Numbered from the stretch's first letter, positions 26,554 through 34,400 are shown. The stretch is 64,000 bases of DNA from Cohnella thermotolerans DSM 17683 (GCF_000429825.1 NZ_KE386956.1:71899-135898), one strand, 5' to 3'. Notes: a model not told the origin generated them from the letters alone. A program made the numbers and translations.

Positions 26554-27489
26554 TTATTCGAACACGCATTCCTCCGGCGGCTTGTCCACGAACGCCTGAA
26601 TGCTGGGCTGGCGCATCGTCCGCCCCTCGTGCAGACGCCATTCGGAATATCGGATCTTGGCGGTCAGCAGCGGCTTGACCCACCGTGCGCCGCGGAACTC
26701 CTCATGGCGGCCGGCGAACGGGCATACCGGCGTCTCGATGGCCGTCAGCCGCTCCGTCAGCTCCCGCCAATCGGCCGCGCTCAATTTGCCGGTCCCCACT
26801 TTGCCGATAAACAGCAATCGCCCTTCGCGGTATAGCCCGGCCAGCACGGCCCGAACGACGCCCTCTTCCATCCGGAACCCGCCGATGACCGCCACGACGT
26901 CGCCGTAATTTTTAACCTTGACCCACCGGGTGTCCTTGCCGCCCGTCGCGTAGGCGCTGTCCGTTTTTTTCGAGACGATGCCTTCCATGCCGTGGCTGCG
27001 AATGACGTCGAACAGAGCGGCGCCGTCCGGATGGGAAGCGACCGGCTGAACCGCCCGGCTCGGAACGAGCCGTTCCTCCAGCAACCGCTGGCGCTCCGAG
27101 AGCGGCCGGTCGATCGTCCATTCCCCGTCGCAATAGAGGATGTCGAACACCATGTACGCAATCGGGACGCTTTGAACGGCTTGCGGCACGCGGGACAGCG
27201 TCCGAATGCCGTCCCGCCGCATGACCTCGTGGAACGAAGGCTTGCCGTCGGCGGCCAGCGCGATCACTTCGCCGTCGAGAATGAACGAGCTCGCCTTGCA
27301 GTAAGAGGGCGAGGTCAGCTCGGGATATTGGGCGGTTCGTTCGCGCTTTTTGCGGTTGAACAGCCGGAGGGGCCCGCCGTCGTAATAGGCGAGAATCCGC
27401 ACCCCGTCCCATTTGATCTGATGAATCCAGTCCGGACCGGCCGGAATGTCCGCCGCCCGAACGGGCTCGAAGGGGACGATCGGTTCCAT
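26554..27489 (-). CDS. ligD: ATP-dependent DNA ligase (LigD ligase domain)
   Basis: A 311-residue ligase. The adenylation lysine is in WIHQIKWDGVRILAYYDGG (motif I KWDGVR). FILDGEVIAL is motif III, EGIVSKKTDSAY motif IV and WVKVKN motif V. The C-terminal OB domain is present. It seals double-strand breaks with Ku and the LigD polymerase. In Bacillus subtilis ligase and polymerase are one protein in this same order; here they are two genes cut at the domain junction. The ATG at 27489 has AGGTGA upstream; GTG and ATG codons 3-4 residues earlier are alternatives. Confidence 0.9.
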   Translation of the reverse strand: MEPIVPFEPVRAADIPAGPDWIHQIKWDGVRILAYYDGGPLRLFNRKKRERTAQYPELTSPSYCKASSFILDGEVIALAADGKPSFHEVMRRDGIRTLSRVPQAVQSVPIAYMVFDILYCDGEWTIDRPLSERQRLLEERLVPSRAVQPVASHPDGAALFDVIRSHGMEGIVSKKTDSAYATGGKDTRWVKVKNYGDVVAVIGGFRMEEGVVRAVLAGLYREGRLLFIGKVGTGKLSAADWRELTERLTAIETPVCPFAGRHEEFRGARWVKPLLTAKIRYSEWRLHEGRTMRQPSIQAFVDKPPEECVFE

Positions 27490-27647
27490 TCGTCGCATCA
27501 CCTGCTTCCAGTATGCCCATCCCGGCGTCGCGCAATTTGCCGTTTGACTCGCTTCGGCTCGTTTGAACGCAACAAATCCCGTATGCCCGCCGGTCCAAGA
27601 TATGGTACGATATAAGCGACAAGAGCCTATCCCGGGGGTGGGAATCG

Positions 27648-28805
27648 ATGAGCGGGCAACGTCCGGAAGACGCCGTCAATCGGATCGAGCTTCTCAGTTG
27701 GCTGAAGACGATCGAGCGGGATTTCGACCCGGTGCTGCTCGAAGCGAGGAAGCAGTATCCCGCCTCCGGCTGGGTCGGGGTTTGGCTGGCCCGGTCGCTG
27801 CTCGGCATCAAATACAAGAGAATGCCGGAGGACAGCATCCAGAAGACCGTCGCCTTCTTCTCCAGCCGGGCCACGTTGTGGTCGGCGTGGCTCGTCGCGA
27901 TCGCGGGCAACGCGGCGCTTGCCTGGATTCGGGGCTTCGACGACTGGCAATGGCTCGCCGGCATCGTTCTCCTCGCCGCCGCCGTCGCCGGCTCGCTCAA
28001 GAGCAACCTGACCCGCATGCTGACGCCCGGCGATCCTTATTTCAATTCGAGCGCGTATAAGCTGTTCCGCCCGAAGGAATATTTCATGTTCCTCAATTAT
28101 TTGAAGGAGAACAAGCATACGTTCGGCACGGTCGCCAAGTGGGTCGAGCTTCTGTACAACGAGCATTCGCTTGATCATTTGATCCGCGAGCATCAGGCGA
28201 TCAACGAACAGCTTCGCCGGGAATCGCGGGAATTCAAAGCCTCGCTGGAGAGAAGCGAACGGAATTTGCGAACCGCCGATATGCAAATCGATCTGCTGAA
28301 CCGCAAAATCGAGCTTCTCATCCAGCAAGTGAGCGCGAACGAGAACGGCTTTAACGCCGCCATCGACGTCATTTACCGGCTCCGGCGGGCCGATCCGAAG
28401 CTTTTTACCCCGAACGATCTGCGCGTTCTGACGGCTTTTTCGCTCTTCGAGCTGGAAGGCGACGTTTTATACCGGATCTGCGAGCAGGGCACAACGGAGA
28501 CGCCGCCCGCCATTCACCTCGACGATCCGAACTATGCCCGCTATTCGTCGGTCAAGCTCGTTCATAGCGACAATACGATCGAATACGCGACGAGCGACCG
28601 GGAAGGCAGAACCGTAGCCAGCTATTGGATCGAGCTTCCGTCGGAGCGGGTCGTCATCTATAACTTTCACTTTGAATCTACAAACCGGTCGATCCATGCT
28701 ATAATAGAATCGAAAGAAATGTACCGGTTCATCCGGGGGATCTGCATCCATCTGGAAGAGCGCGGTTTGCTGGAGAAGGAGGGGATTCGGCATGCCGAAG
28801 CGTAA
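27648..28805 (+). CDS. Hypothetical membrane protein with coiled coil and GAF-like C-terminal region
   Basis: A 385-residue protein I do not recognise. An N-terminal cytoplasmic-looking segment with Trp and Leu repeats is followed by two hydrophobic segments (about 77-93 and 100-117). A long charged helix (about 180-230: LNYLKENKHTFGTVAKWVEL then EHQAINEQLRRESREFK) predicts a coiled coil. The C-terminal 140 residues alternate strands and helices (FSLFELEGDVLYRICEQGTT, YWIELPSERVVIYNFHFES) like a GAF or PAS-type sensor, which is a guess. It overlaps the next small gene by 14 bp, so the two proteins probably act together. Confidence 0.65.
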   Translation: MSGQRPEDAVNRIELLSWLKTIERDFDPVLLEARKQYPASGWVGVWLARSLLGIKYKRMPEDSIQKTVAFFSSRATLWSAWLVAIAGNAALAWIRGFDDWQWLAGIVLLAAAVAGSLKSNLTRMLTPGDPYFNSSAYKLFRPKEYFMFLNYLKENKHTFGTVAKWVELLYNEHSLDHLIREHQAINEQLRRESREFKASLERSERNLRTADMQIDLLNRKIELLIQQVSANENGFNAAIDVIYRLRRADPKLFTPNDLRVLTAFSLFELEGDVLYRICEQGTTETPPAIHLDDPNYARYSSVKLVHSDNTIEYATSDREGRTVASYWIELPSERVVIYNFHFESTNRSIHAIIESKEMYRFIRGICIHLEERGLLEKEGIRHAEA

Positions 28806-29019
28806 CGTTCGTTCCGCGGACCGGCTCAAGACGAACAGTCAGCGGCTGCAGGAAATTATGGTCGACATCGACCGGATCCGGGCGCAGCGCGCGCAGAACC
28901 GCGTGGCCATCCTGGCCGGGCACCAGCGGATGGAGGAGCTCGTCTCCAGCATGACCGAGACGATAGCCAAGCAGGAGCGCAATTTGGACAAGCTTATGAA
29001 GCTGGCGGGGGCCAGATAA
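28792..29019 (+). CDS. Small coiled-coil protein, unknown function
   Basis: A 75-residue, almost fully helical and highly charged protein (LKTNSQRLQEIMVDIDRIRA, then MTETIAKQERNLDKLMKLAG). The ATG follows AGGAGGGGATTCGGC and overlaps the end of the larger membrane protein gene by 14 bp. A terminator begins 12 bp after the stop, so this ends the two-gene unit. A structural partner of the coiled coil of the upstream protein is likely from the coupling but is not shown. Confidence 0.65.
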   Translation: MPKRNVRSADRLKTNSQRLQEIMVDIDRIRAQRAQNRVAILAGHQRMEELVSSMTETIAKQERNLDKLMKLAGAR

Positions 29020-29030
29020 TGTACGCGCGA

Positions 29031-29055
29031 AGAGGAGCTGCGGGCTCCTCTTTTT
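29031..29055 (+). terminator. Intrinsic terminator after the 27648-29019 gene pair
   Basis: AGAGGAGC (29031-29038) pairs with GCTCCTCT (29044-29051) around a five-base loop, followed by a T-tract on the plus strand. Confidence 0.85.
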
Positions 29056-29123
29056 ATTTGCGTTTTAAAGCCGCTATTTACGTTCATACTAGTTCTACTA
29101 GAGCAATCAAAGGGGCCGTAGCG

Positions 29124-29270
29124 GTGAATCGGGACAAAGTAGTGCGAGGCAAGTTCAGATTGGGTGAAAACCAGTTTCCATCTTCGCGGGAGAAAACGAT
29201 GAAGATCGTTCAGGATATCGCGAGAATCAATCGGAAAATGGCGGAGAAACGCAGCCGGAAGAAAAACTAG
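29124..29270 (+). CDS. Short basic hypothetical protein
   Basis: A 48-residue reading frame from a GTG at 29124, with AAAGGGG about eight bases upstream. It begins MNRDKVVRGKFRLGE and ends with a strongly basic tail (MAEKRSRKKN). A longer reading frame runs upstream into the terminator and is unlikely. The pattern of charged helix plus Lys/Arg tail is common in small Paenibacillus proteins of unknown role. Coding is plausible, not certain. The following 250 bp (29271-29520) hold nothing I can support. Confidence 0.4.
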   Translation: MNRDKVVRGKFRLGENQFPSSREKTMKIVQDIARINRKMAEKRSRKKN

Positions 29271-29520
29271 CGGCACGCCCGCCGGTTATTTGAGCCGGCC
29301 GATCGAAGAGCTGCAGCGATAGTTGCCGAAGCGCAGCAGATCGTTGAGAAAATCGTTGAACGACGAAGATTCCCGGCCGGGAACCGTCTGTCTTTATCAT
29401 TTTAGCAGTCGCCGTGAAGGAAGCATAGGCAAGGCGCATTTTCATGAACCAAACCGGAGACGTTCCGAATAGCTTAATTCTAACGAAGCTTTCTCACCAT
29501 CCGAATGGAGGTACGTCTTC

Positions 29521-29751
29521 ATGGGCCTTCCTCTGTCCTCCGCCTCTTCTCTCGTCTCGCTGTTTCTCGTTTTTTGGACCGGCTCGGCCTGGTTCGCCGC
29601 CCTGCATCCGCAGGCGTTCCGGCAATGGCTGAAGGCGTTCGGCCTGTTCGGCAAGACGGCGGACGATCCCCGCTTCCCTTACCGGATCGTCGGCTTGGTC
29701 TACGGCGCGGCCGGCTTGCTGCTGTTAGCGTTTCCTTCTTTTTTGAAGTAG
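29521..29751 (+). CDS. Small two-segment membrane protein (DUF6199-like)
   Basis: A 76-residue protein with two hydrophobic segments (5-28 and 55-74) separated by a short amphipathic loop, HPQAFRQWLKAFGLFGKTAD. The ATG has GGAGG eleven bases upstream. The layout fits the small DUF6199-type family by eye. Function unknown. Confidence 0.55.
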   Translation: MGLPLSSASSLVSLFLVFWTGSAWFAALHPQAFRQWLKAFGLFGKTADDPRFPYRIVGLVYGAAGLLLLAFPSFLK

Positions 29752-29780
29752 GGGTGTTCAAAAGATAGCCTATTTGCCAG

Positions 29781-29989
29781 GAGATTCGCCGCCGCCTATA
29801 TACCGAATATTTGCCGGGCACGCTGCTGTCGGAGAACGATCCGGCCGAGCAGCTGCAGATGAGCCGCACGCACTGGCTGAAGCCTGTCGGTGCCTCTTGT
29901 TTAAGGAAGATGCGACAAGGAGGATCTTAAGAAGAATGGTTCAGAAGGGGATTCTTCGTTCTGTCGGGAAAGGAACCCTGATCAGTTAA
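29781..29989 (+). pseudogene. Decayed GntR-family regulator fragment
   Basis: In one frame from 29781 the translation EIRRRLYTEYLPGTLLSEND then PAEQLQMSRT is the start of a GntR winged helix. The frame then loses homology (HWLKPVGASC) where family members read PVREAL. The wing, RMVQKGILRSVGKGTLIS, appears in a different frame ending at 29989. At least one frameshift plus a deletion or insertion separates them, and no effector domain follows. The 353 bp between 29751 and the next gene otherwise hold only a minus-strand terminator. Confidence 0.6.
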
Positions 29990-30064
29990 CGAATAAAGCG
30001 GATTTGTACTTGCGTTAGCTGTAAGCCGCTAATGTCGGGTTACAACAAGCAACGGCTGGCGCAG

Positions 30065-30096
30065 AAAAAAAACGGGCTGAGCTAAGCTCAACCCGG
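30065..30096 (-). terminator. Intrinsic terminator of the CAP-domain gene
   Basis: On the minus strand CGGGTTGAGC pairs with GCTCAGCCCG around a three-base loop, followed by eight T (plus-strand A-run 30065-30072). It lies just beyond the stop of the CAP protein. Confidence 0.88.
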
Positions 30097-30105
30097 TAAA
30101 TAAGG

Positions 30106-30924
30106 TCAACCTATGAATTCTTGTACCCATTCGCCGTTATAGTAGGCGACGCCGATAGACGTGTAGTGTCCGTTCAAAATATTGGCGCGATGGCCGGAGC
30201 TGTTCATCCAGTCGTTCATGACGGCTTGCGGATTTGGCTGGCCTTTGGCGATGTTCTCGCCCGCGTAGTTGTAAGTCACGCCGAATTGCCTCATCATGTC
30301 GAACGGCGAGCCGTACGTCGGCGAGTTATGGTCGAAATAGTTGTTCGTGTACATGTCCTTCGCTTTGGCCAGAGCAACCGAAGTCAGCTTCGAATCGGTC
30401 TTCAAAGCTTTCAGGCCGGCTTTGGCGCGTTCCTGGTTAACCAGATTGACGACTTGCGCGGCAAAATCGGACTGCGTGGCGTTGGAACCGGAGCCCTTCG
30501 ACGATCCGGCGCCTGCCGAAGAACCGGAACCCGACGTGGAACCGCTATTGCCCGTCGATCCCGATCCCGAACCGGAGCCGTTCGTCTTACCGGAACCGGC
30601 CTTAGAGCCCGTATTCGAGCCGCAATAGCCGGAGCCGGCGTTCGATCCCGAACCGGAACCGTTCGAGGAGCCATAGCCGTTCGTCCAGCCCGAATCGCTG
30701 CCCGCGAAGCCTTGCTGGATTTGCTGCAGCAGCGAATTCCAATCGATGCCGTATTGGCTGGCCAACTGCGACCAATTAATGGAATAGGTCTTGGCATGGT
30801 TATTGGCCGACGTCGAGGTCGTGGCCGCCGATGCGGCGCCTGCCGCAGGAATGGACAGTGCCAATACGAGAGAGCCGGACAGAACCAACTTGCCGATACC
30901 GCTGCGATTGTTGCGTTTAAACAA
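30106..30924 (-). CDS. Secreted CAP/SCP-domain protein (YkwD-like)
   Basis: A 272-residue exported protein. The signal peptide ends near AAGAASAA at about residue 34. A short helical region (SINWSQLASQYGIDWNSLLQ) is followed by a Ser-Gly rich linker with many SGS repeats. The C-terminal 120 residues are a CAP domain (VVNLVNQERAKAGLKALKTD, FDHNSPTYGSPFDMMRQFGV, AGENIAKGQ, WMNSSGHRANILNGHYTSIG) with the conserved His and Glu residues. The start is TTG at 30924, eight bases after AGGGAGG; upstream readings run into the riboswitch and are not coding. Such proteins are thought to act at the cell wall or spore, role unclear. Confidence 0.88.
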   Translation of the reverse strand: MFKRNNRSGIGKLVLSGSLVLALSIPAAGAASAATTSTSANNHAKTYSINWSQLASQYGIDWNSLLQQIQQGFAGSDSGWTNGYGSSNGSGSGSNAGSGYCGSNTGSKAGSGKTNGSGSGSGSTGNSGSTSGSGSSAGAGSSKGSGSNATQSDFAAQVVNLVNQERAKAGLKALKTDSKLTSVALAKAKDMYTNNYFDHNSPTYGSPFDMMRQFGVTYNYAGENIAKGQPNPQAVMNDWMNSSGHRANILNGHYTSIGVAYYNGEWVQEFIG

Positions 30925-30944
30925 TGAAGATTCCTCCCTTTGTC

Positions 30945-31058
30945 TGGCCTGCGAGGTTAGCTGACGGGTTCGGGTCAAAGAGTACCCCTGGCGCTTGCAG
31001 AGCGCCTTCACCCCACGAACTTGGTTCCCCCGCGCCCATATTCGGGCTTCGGCCTTGG
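30945..31058 (-). ncRNA. ydaO/yuaA-type c-di-AMP riboswitch
   Basis: The minus strand carries the conserved blocks of the family in order: GGGGGAACCAA (near 31021-31031), GGGGTGAA (31007-31014), GGTACTC (near 30980-30986), then GACCCGAACCCGTCAGCTAA and CCTCGCAGGC (30976-30947). The element ends a few bases before the ribosome site AGGGAGG of the CAP gene and no terminator lies between, so control of translation start is more likely than of termination. High c-di-AMP normally turns this class off, linking the secreted protein to osmotic and wall status. Confidence 0.93.
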
Positions 31059-31068
31059 AATACTTCAC

Positions 31069-31077
31069 ATTTTAGCA
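31069..31077 (-). promoter_or_regulatory. Extended -10 promoter of the riboswitch transcript
   Basis: On the minus strand TGC-TAAAAT (TAAAAT at 31069-31074) gives an extended -10, with transcription predicted to begin about 31061, just before the riboswitch. The -35 region is weak. Confidence 0.45.
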
Positions 31078-31132
31078 GCTATCGCAGGGCCATTCATTGA
31101 TTAAATATTGGAAGACCTCTGGGAAAAACCGA

Positions 31133-32098
31133 TCAAGTCCCCGAATCCTTCGGACCTGCAGCGCGCGAAGTCCGCCGCTTCTTGGTCGTGCCGCCGTCGC
31201 TTCCCGCCTTGCCGCCGCCTCCGGCCGGCTCGGCTCCCACGGCCGCTTTCGCCTTCGCGGGCGCGCGTACGACCGGCTTGCGCTTGCCCGCCTCCTCCGC
31301 CGCCCCGCCGGCAGCCCCGGCCGCAGGCTTGACAGCCTCAAGGCTGGCCTGCAGCGCGGCCATCAGATCGATGACGTTCGTCCGTTCCGCAGCCGGAGCG
31401 GTGACGACATCCGCGCCTTCGCCCGCAATTTTCCGCTGGATAGCGTCCAGCAGAGCGATCCGATAATCGTCGGTGTACTTCTCCGGATCGAAAGGAGCGG
31501 ACAATTGATCGATAAGCAGTTTCGCCATTGCCAGCTCCCGGTCGTTGACCGTAATGTTCTGCGGCAGATTGGGAACGCCCTGCAGTCCCCGAATTTCGTC
31601 CGGATAGAACATCGTCTCCATACAGATGCAGTTGTCCAGCACGCGGATGGCGGCGAGGCTGCTTTTGCTGCGAATCGCGACTTTGGCGATGCCGATCCGC
31701 CCGGATTGGCGCATGGCCTCGAGAAGCAGATTGTACGCCCCGCCTCCCGCCTGATCGGGGGACAAGTAGTACGTCTTCTGATAATAAATCGGGTCGATCT
31801 CCTCCAGGTCGACGAAGTCCAAAATCTGAATCGTTCGCGTCGTCTCGGGCTTGACCGCCTCGAGCTCCTGCTCGTCGAACAGCACGAAGCGCCCTTTCTC
31901 ATATTCGTAGCCCTTCGTAATTTCTTCCCACTCCACGGCCTTCTCGCAATGCGGACAGCTGCGCGTATAGGCGATGGGGGTGCCGCACGGCTTATGGATG
32001 TACCGCAGGTGAACGTCTTTGTCTTCGGTGGCGGTGAACATTTTGACGGGAACGTGGACGAGACCGAAACTGATAGCGCCTTTCCAGACCGTATGCAT
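31133..32098 (-). CDS. ku: NHEJ DNA end-binding protein Ku
   Basis: A 321-residue bacterial Ku. It begins MHTVWKGAISFGLVHVPVKM, the family hallmark, and continues CGTPIAYTRSCPHCEKAVEW with YEYEKGRFVLFDEQELEAV. The bridge-forming core is full. The C-terminal 60 residues are Ala/Pro/Lys-rich (basic tail as in Bacillus and mycobacterial Ku). It binds broken ends as a homodimer and recruits LigD, whose two halves are encoded at 25577-27489 about 3.6 kb away on the same strand. The ATG has AAAGGAG eight bases upstream. Confidence 0.95.
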   Translation of the reverse strand: MHTVWKGAISFGLVHVPVKMFTATEDKDVHLRYIHKPCGTPIAYTRSCPHCEKAVEWEEITKGYEYEKGRFVLFDEQELEAVKPETTRTIQILDFVDLEEIDPIYYQKTYYLSPDQAGGGAYNLLLEAMRQSGRIGIAKVAIRSKSSLAAIRVLDNCICMETMFYPDEIRGLQGVPNLPQNITVNDRELAMAKLLIDQLSAPFDPEKYTDDYRIALLDAIQRKIAGEGADVVTAPAAERTNVIDLMAALQASLEAVKPAAGAAGGAAEEAGKRKPVVRAPAKAKAAVGAEPAGGGGKAGSDGGTTKKRRTSRAAGPKDSGT

Positions 32099-32267
32099 GG
32101 GCCGAAGCTCCTTTCCGTTGTATCGTTGTCTCCGGATGCCCGCGAGCCGCCGGAGCGTATGAGCGCAGTCGCTTTGCGGCTTAGGGTTCCCCGAATGCAT
32201 GGTTCCAATCTGCCGGGGGCATATTGACGATGAAAACCCACTTCACCGGGCGGAGGCGACAGAACGA

Positions 32268-32435
32268 ATGGACAATCCGAACGAAACCGACTCCCTCTTC
32301 GAGGGGAAAGACGTGTACGACATGGATATCGACCGGATGATCAACGAAGGGCTCGGCGGCGGCCAGGTGACGATTCATAACGGGCGGATCGAAGAGACGA
32401 CGACGGACACGATGGAGGAGAATTGGGAAAAATGA
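32268..32435 (+). CDS. Small acidic protein cotranscribed with sspH
   Basis: A 55-residue acidic protein (DSLFEGKDVYDMDIDRMINE, then GGGQVTIHNGRIEETTTD). The ATG at 32268 has GGAGG eleven bases upstream. Its stop overlaps the start of the spore protein gene (ATGA), which argues for coupled translation and for a sporulation role. I do not recognise the family. Confidence 0.6.
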   Translation: MDNPNETDSLFEGKDVYDMDIDRMINEGLGGGQVTIHNGRIEETTTDTMEENWEK

Positions 32436-32617
32436 ACGTGCAGCGAGCCAAACAAATTTACGAGTCGAAAGATACGATCGAGGTGGAGATGGAAGGCCGC
32501 CCGGTCTGGATCGAGAACGTCGACACCGCGAACGGAATGGCGACCGTACAGATCGGATCCGATCCGCTCAACACGCAGACGGTATCGGTGGAACGCCTGG
32601 AAGAGAAGCGGCATTGA
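32432..32617 (+). CDS. sspH: H-type small acid-soluble spore protein
   Basis: A 61-residue protein beginning MNVQRAKQIYESKDTIEVEM with PVWIENVD, matching SspH of spore-forming Bacillales. SspH is made in the forespore under sigma-G or sigma-F control and stays in the spore core. It shows that the organism makes endospores. It overlaps the preceding small gene by 4 bp and is followed by a terminator. Confidence 0.9.
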   Translation: MNVQRAKQIYESKDTIEVEMEGRPVWIENVDTANGMATVQIGSDPLNTQTVSVERLEEKRH

Positions 32618-32626
32618 CGCAACGGC

Positions 32627-32655
32627 AAGACGGGGCCATTTCGGCCTCGTCTTTC
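32627..32655 (+). terminator. Intrinsic terminator after sspH
   Basis: AAGACG-g-GGC pairs with GCC-t-CGTCTT around a short loop, and T-rich sequence follows (TTTCTTGCCTTTTT). Confidence 0.8.
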
Positions 32656-32663
32656 TTGCCTTT

Positions 32664-32692
32664 TTGATAGCGCTTAAAGGAAGTGGTACAAT
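32664..32692 (+). promoter_or_regulatory. Sigma-A promoter of the flavoprotein gene
   Basis: TTGATA (32664-32669), 17 bp spacer, TACAAT (32687-32692). It lies in the tail of the sspH terminator and 40 bp before the ATG at 32732. Confidence 0.8.
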
Positions 32693-32731
32693 TAGGAAGA
32701 GATAGACAAACCGACGAAGGGAGACGGGAGC

Positions 32732-33298
32732 ATGTACGATGTAGCGATTATCGGCGGAGGTCCGGCGGGCGCGAGCGCGGCGATTTTCACCGCCAAAGCG
32801 GGGAAAAAAACGATTGTGATCGACAGCGATCAAAGCGTCACGAGGAGGGCGTGGTTGGACAACCATTACGGGGCTCCGGCCATCTCGGGACCCGATCTGG
32901 TAGAGACCGGCAAGAAGCAGGCGGAGAAGTTCGGCGCCGAATTCGTTCGGGCCAAGGCGGGCAAACTAACGGCCGGCGACGGCTTTCTGACGGTCGAGAC
33001 GGATGCGGGCACGTACGAGGCGACCCACGTCATTATCGCGACCGGCATGTTCGTCGACTTCGCGGAAGCGAGCGGCATCCGGACGAAGCCGGGCACCGAG
33101 CCGAGAATCAAAACGATCATCGACGCCACTCCCGAAGGCAAAACGAGCCTGGACAACGTCTGGGCGGCCGGCACGGTAGCGGGCGTAAGCATGCATACGA
33201 TCGTCACCGCCGGCGACGGCGCGAAAGTGGCGATCAACGTCATCAGCGAGCTGAACGGCGAGCGGTACGTCGATCACGACGTTCTCAAGAACGGCTGA
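32732..33298 (+). CDS. Short thioredoxin-reductase-like FAD/NAD(P) oxidoreductase
   Basis: A 188-residue flavoprotein. The FAD site is IIGGGPAGASAAIFTAKAGK (G-x-G-x2-G at about 8-13). ATHVIIATGMFVDF is the ATG motif, and VWAAGTVAGVSMHTIVTAGD is the second FAD motif near the C-terminus. At 188 residues it lacks the inserted NADPH domain and the redox C-x2-C of thioredoxin reductases (about 310 residues), so it is a half-size member. Activity is probably disulfide-independent. It has its own promoter and terminator. Confidence 0.75.
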   Translation: MYDVAIIGGGPAGASAAIFTAKAGKKTIVIDSDQSVTRRAWLDNHYGAPAISGPDLVETGKKQAEKFGAEFVRAKAGKLTAGDGFLTVETDAGTYEATHVIIATGMFVDFAEASGIRTKPGTEPRIKTIIDATPEGKTSLDNVWAAGTVAGVSMHTIVTAGDGAKVAINVISELNGERYVDHDVLKNG

Positions 33299-33329
33299 CT
33301 TATCCTAACAGGATACAACGGCGCTTTAC

Positions 33330-33375
33330 AGGCTGCCTCGGAGCGAACAGGCTTCGGGCAGCCTTTGTCTTTTTA
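33330..33375 (+). terminator. Intrinsic terminator after the flavoprotein gene
   Basis: AGGCTGCC (33330-33337) pairs with GGCAGCCT (33357-33364) and is followed by TTGTCTTTTT on the plus strand. Confidence 0.8.
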
Positions 33376-33561
33376 TCGGGCCGCGTTGTTGTCCGCTGGC
33401 GAGACGCTGTCGGACAAGGAAGCGCTGTAGCCGGGTTGAGAGCGTACAATCGTTTCGCCAACAGCGATTGCAGGGAATTCGGAATGGGCCGACGAAAACC
33501 TATAGAGGGCTCCATCCGAACGGAGTTCCCTTATCCAAAAAGCGGAAGAAGGAATGACGCA

Positions 33562-34107
33562 GTGAACGTTTACGAAGCCCGGACGGAATCGGTGTTGACG
33601 ACGCCCGACCCCGATTCGTTCGTTACTCATGCGCAAGAGCGCATTACGGTCGATCTGGGAGGCATTCCCGGCGACCGGCATTACGGCTTGCTGCGGCCCG
33701 CGGATTCGAGGCAGAAGCTGTATCCGAGGGGAACGATGATCGCCAATCGCAGGCAGATCAGCATTGTGTCCGTCGAAGACAACGCGGAGGTGGCCGAGCG
33801 GCTTGGCGTGGAGAACATTTTGCCGGAATGGCTGGGGGCCAACGTCTTGCTCGCGGGATTCGAACGCCTGACGTTGCTTCCTCCGGGGGCCAGATTGCTG
33901 TTCGAGTCCGGCGCGTCGCTCATTTGCGAGGGCGAGAACGAGCCTTGCATCGCCCCGGGGAAGGAGATCGCGGCGCAGTACGGCCGTCCGGAACTGGCCG
34001 CCCGGTTCGTCAAGGCGGCGAAGCAGCGGAGGGGCATCGTCTGCTCGGTCGAGCTGCCGGGCGTCATCGCCGCGGGCGACAAGGTGCGGATTGCGTTGCC
34101 CCGTTAG
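33562..34107 (+). CDS. MOSC domain protein
   Basis: A 181-residue protein of the MOSC (molybdenum cofactor sulfurase C-terminal) family. The motif GIPGDRHYGLLRPADSRQKL is followed by IANRRQISIVSVEDNAEVAE and LGANVLLAGFERLTLLPPGA. The conserved cysteine lies in ENEPCIAPG. MOSC proteins handle sulfur or molybdenum cofactor, and several reduce N-hydroxylated compounds. The start is a GTG at 33562 after AAGAAGGAA. Molybdenum cofactor genes are 11 kb downstream, a weak link. Confidence 0.85.
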   Translation: MNVYEARTESVLTTPDPDSFVTHAQERITVDLGGIPGDRHYGLLRPADSRQKLYPRGTMIANRRQISIVSVEDNAEVAERLGVENILPEWLGANVLLAGFERLTLLPPGARLLFESGASLICEGENEPCIAPGKEIAAQYGRPELAARFVKAAKQRRGIVCSVELPGVIAAGDKVRIALPR

Positions 34108-34181
34108 CGCGGTCCCGGCCCGCCGGTTATGCAGCCGAGCGAGCGGGGGCCTCGGCCGCCGGCGCTGCGCGTCTTGCGTTT

Positions 34182-34210
34182 TTGCAAGTTCGGGCTTGTG
34201 CCGATATAAT
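34182..34210 (+). promoter_or_regulatory. Sigma-A promoter of the tsaE-tsaB-rimI-tsaD operon
   Basis: TTGCAA (34182-34187), 17 bp spacer and perfect TATAAT (34205-34210). The leader to tsaE is about 180 nt and holds only a weak short reading frame. Confidence 0.85.
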
Positions 34211-34400
34211 GGAGATTAAATTGAAAGCAAGTGCGATGAAGACGGCGATCGGCCTGCCGCCGACGATCCCGCAACCCGCTCGCAATGCGCACATCCGCGC
34301 TTGGACGCATGCCTGTCCGCACGCGGATTTTCTCTATTTTAGCGGACGGCAGGCGGATAAGCCCTTGCCGCGCTAAGAACCGCAAAGGATGGGACCGTAT

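Noticed and set aside
34236-34376. Short frame (about 46 codons, MKTAIGLPPT...) between the tsaE promoter and tsaE
   Set aside because: No ribosome site and no recognisable features; the ATG upstream of it overlaps the -10 box. Could be a leader but is not supported.
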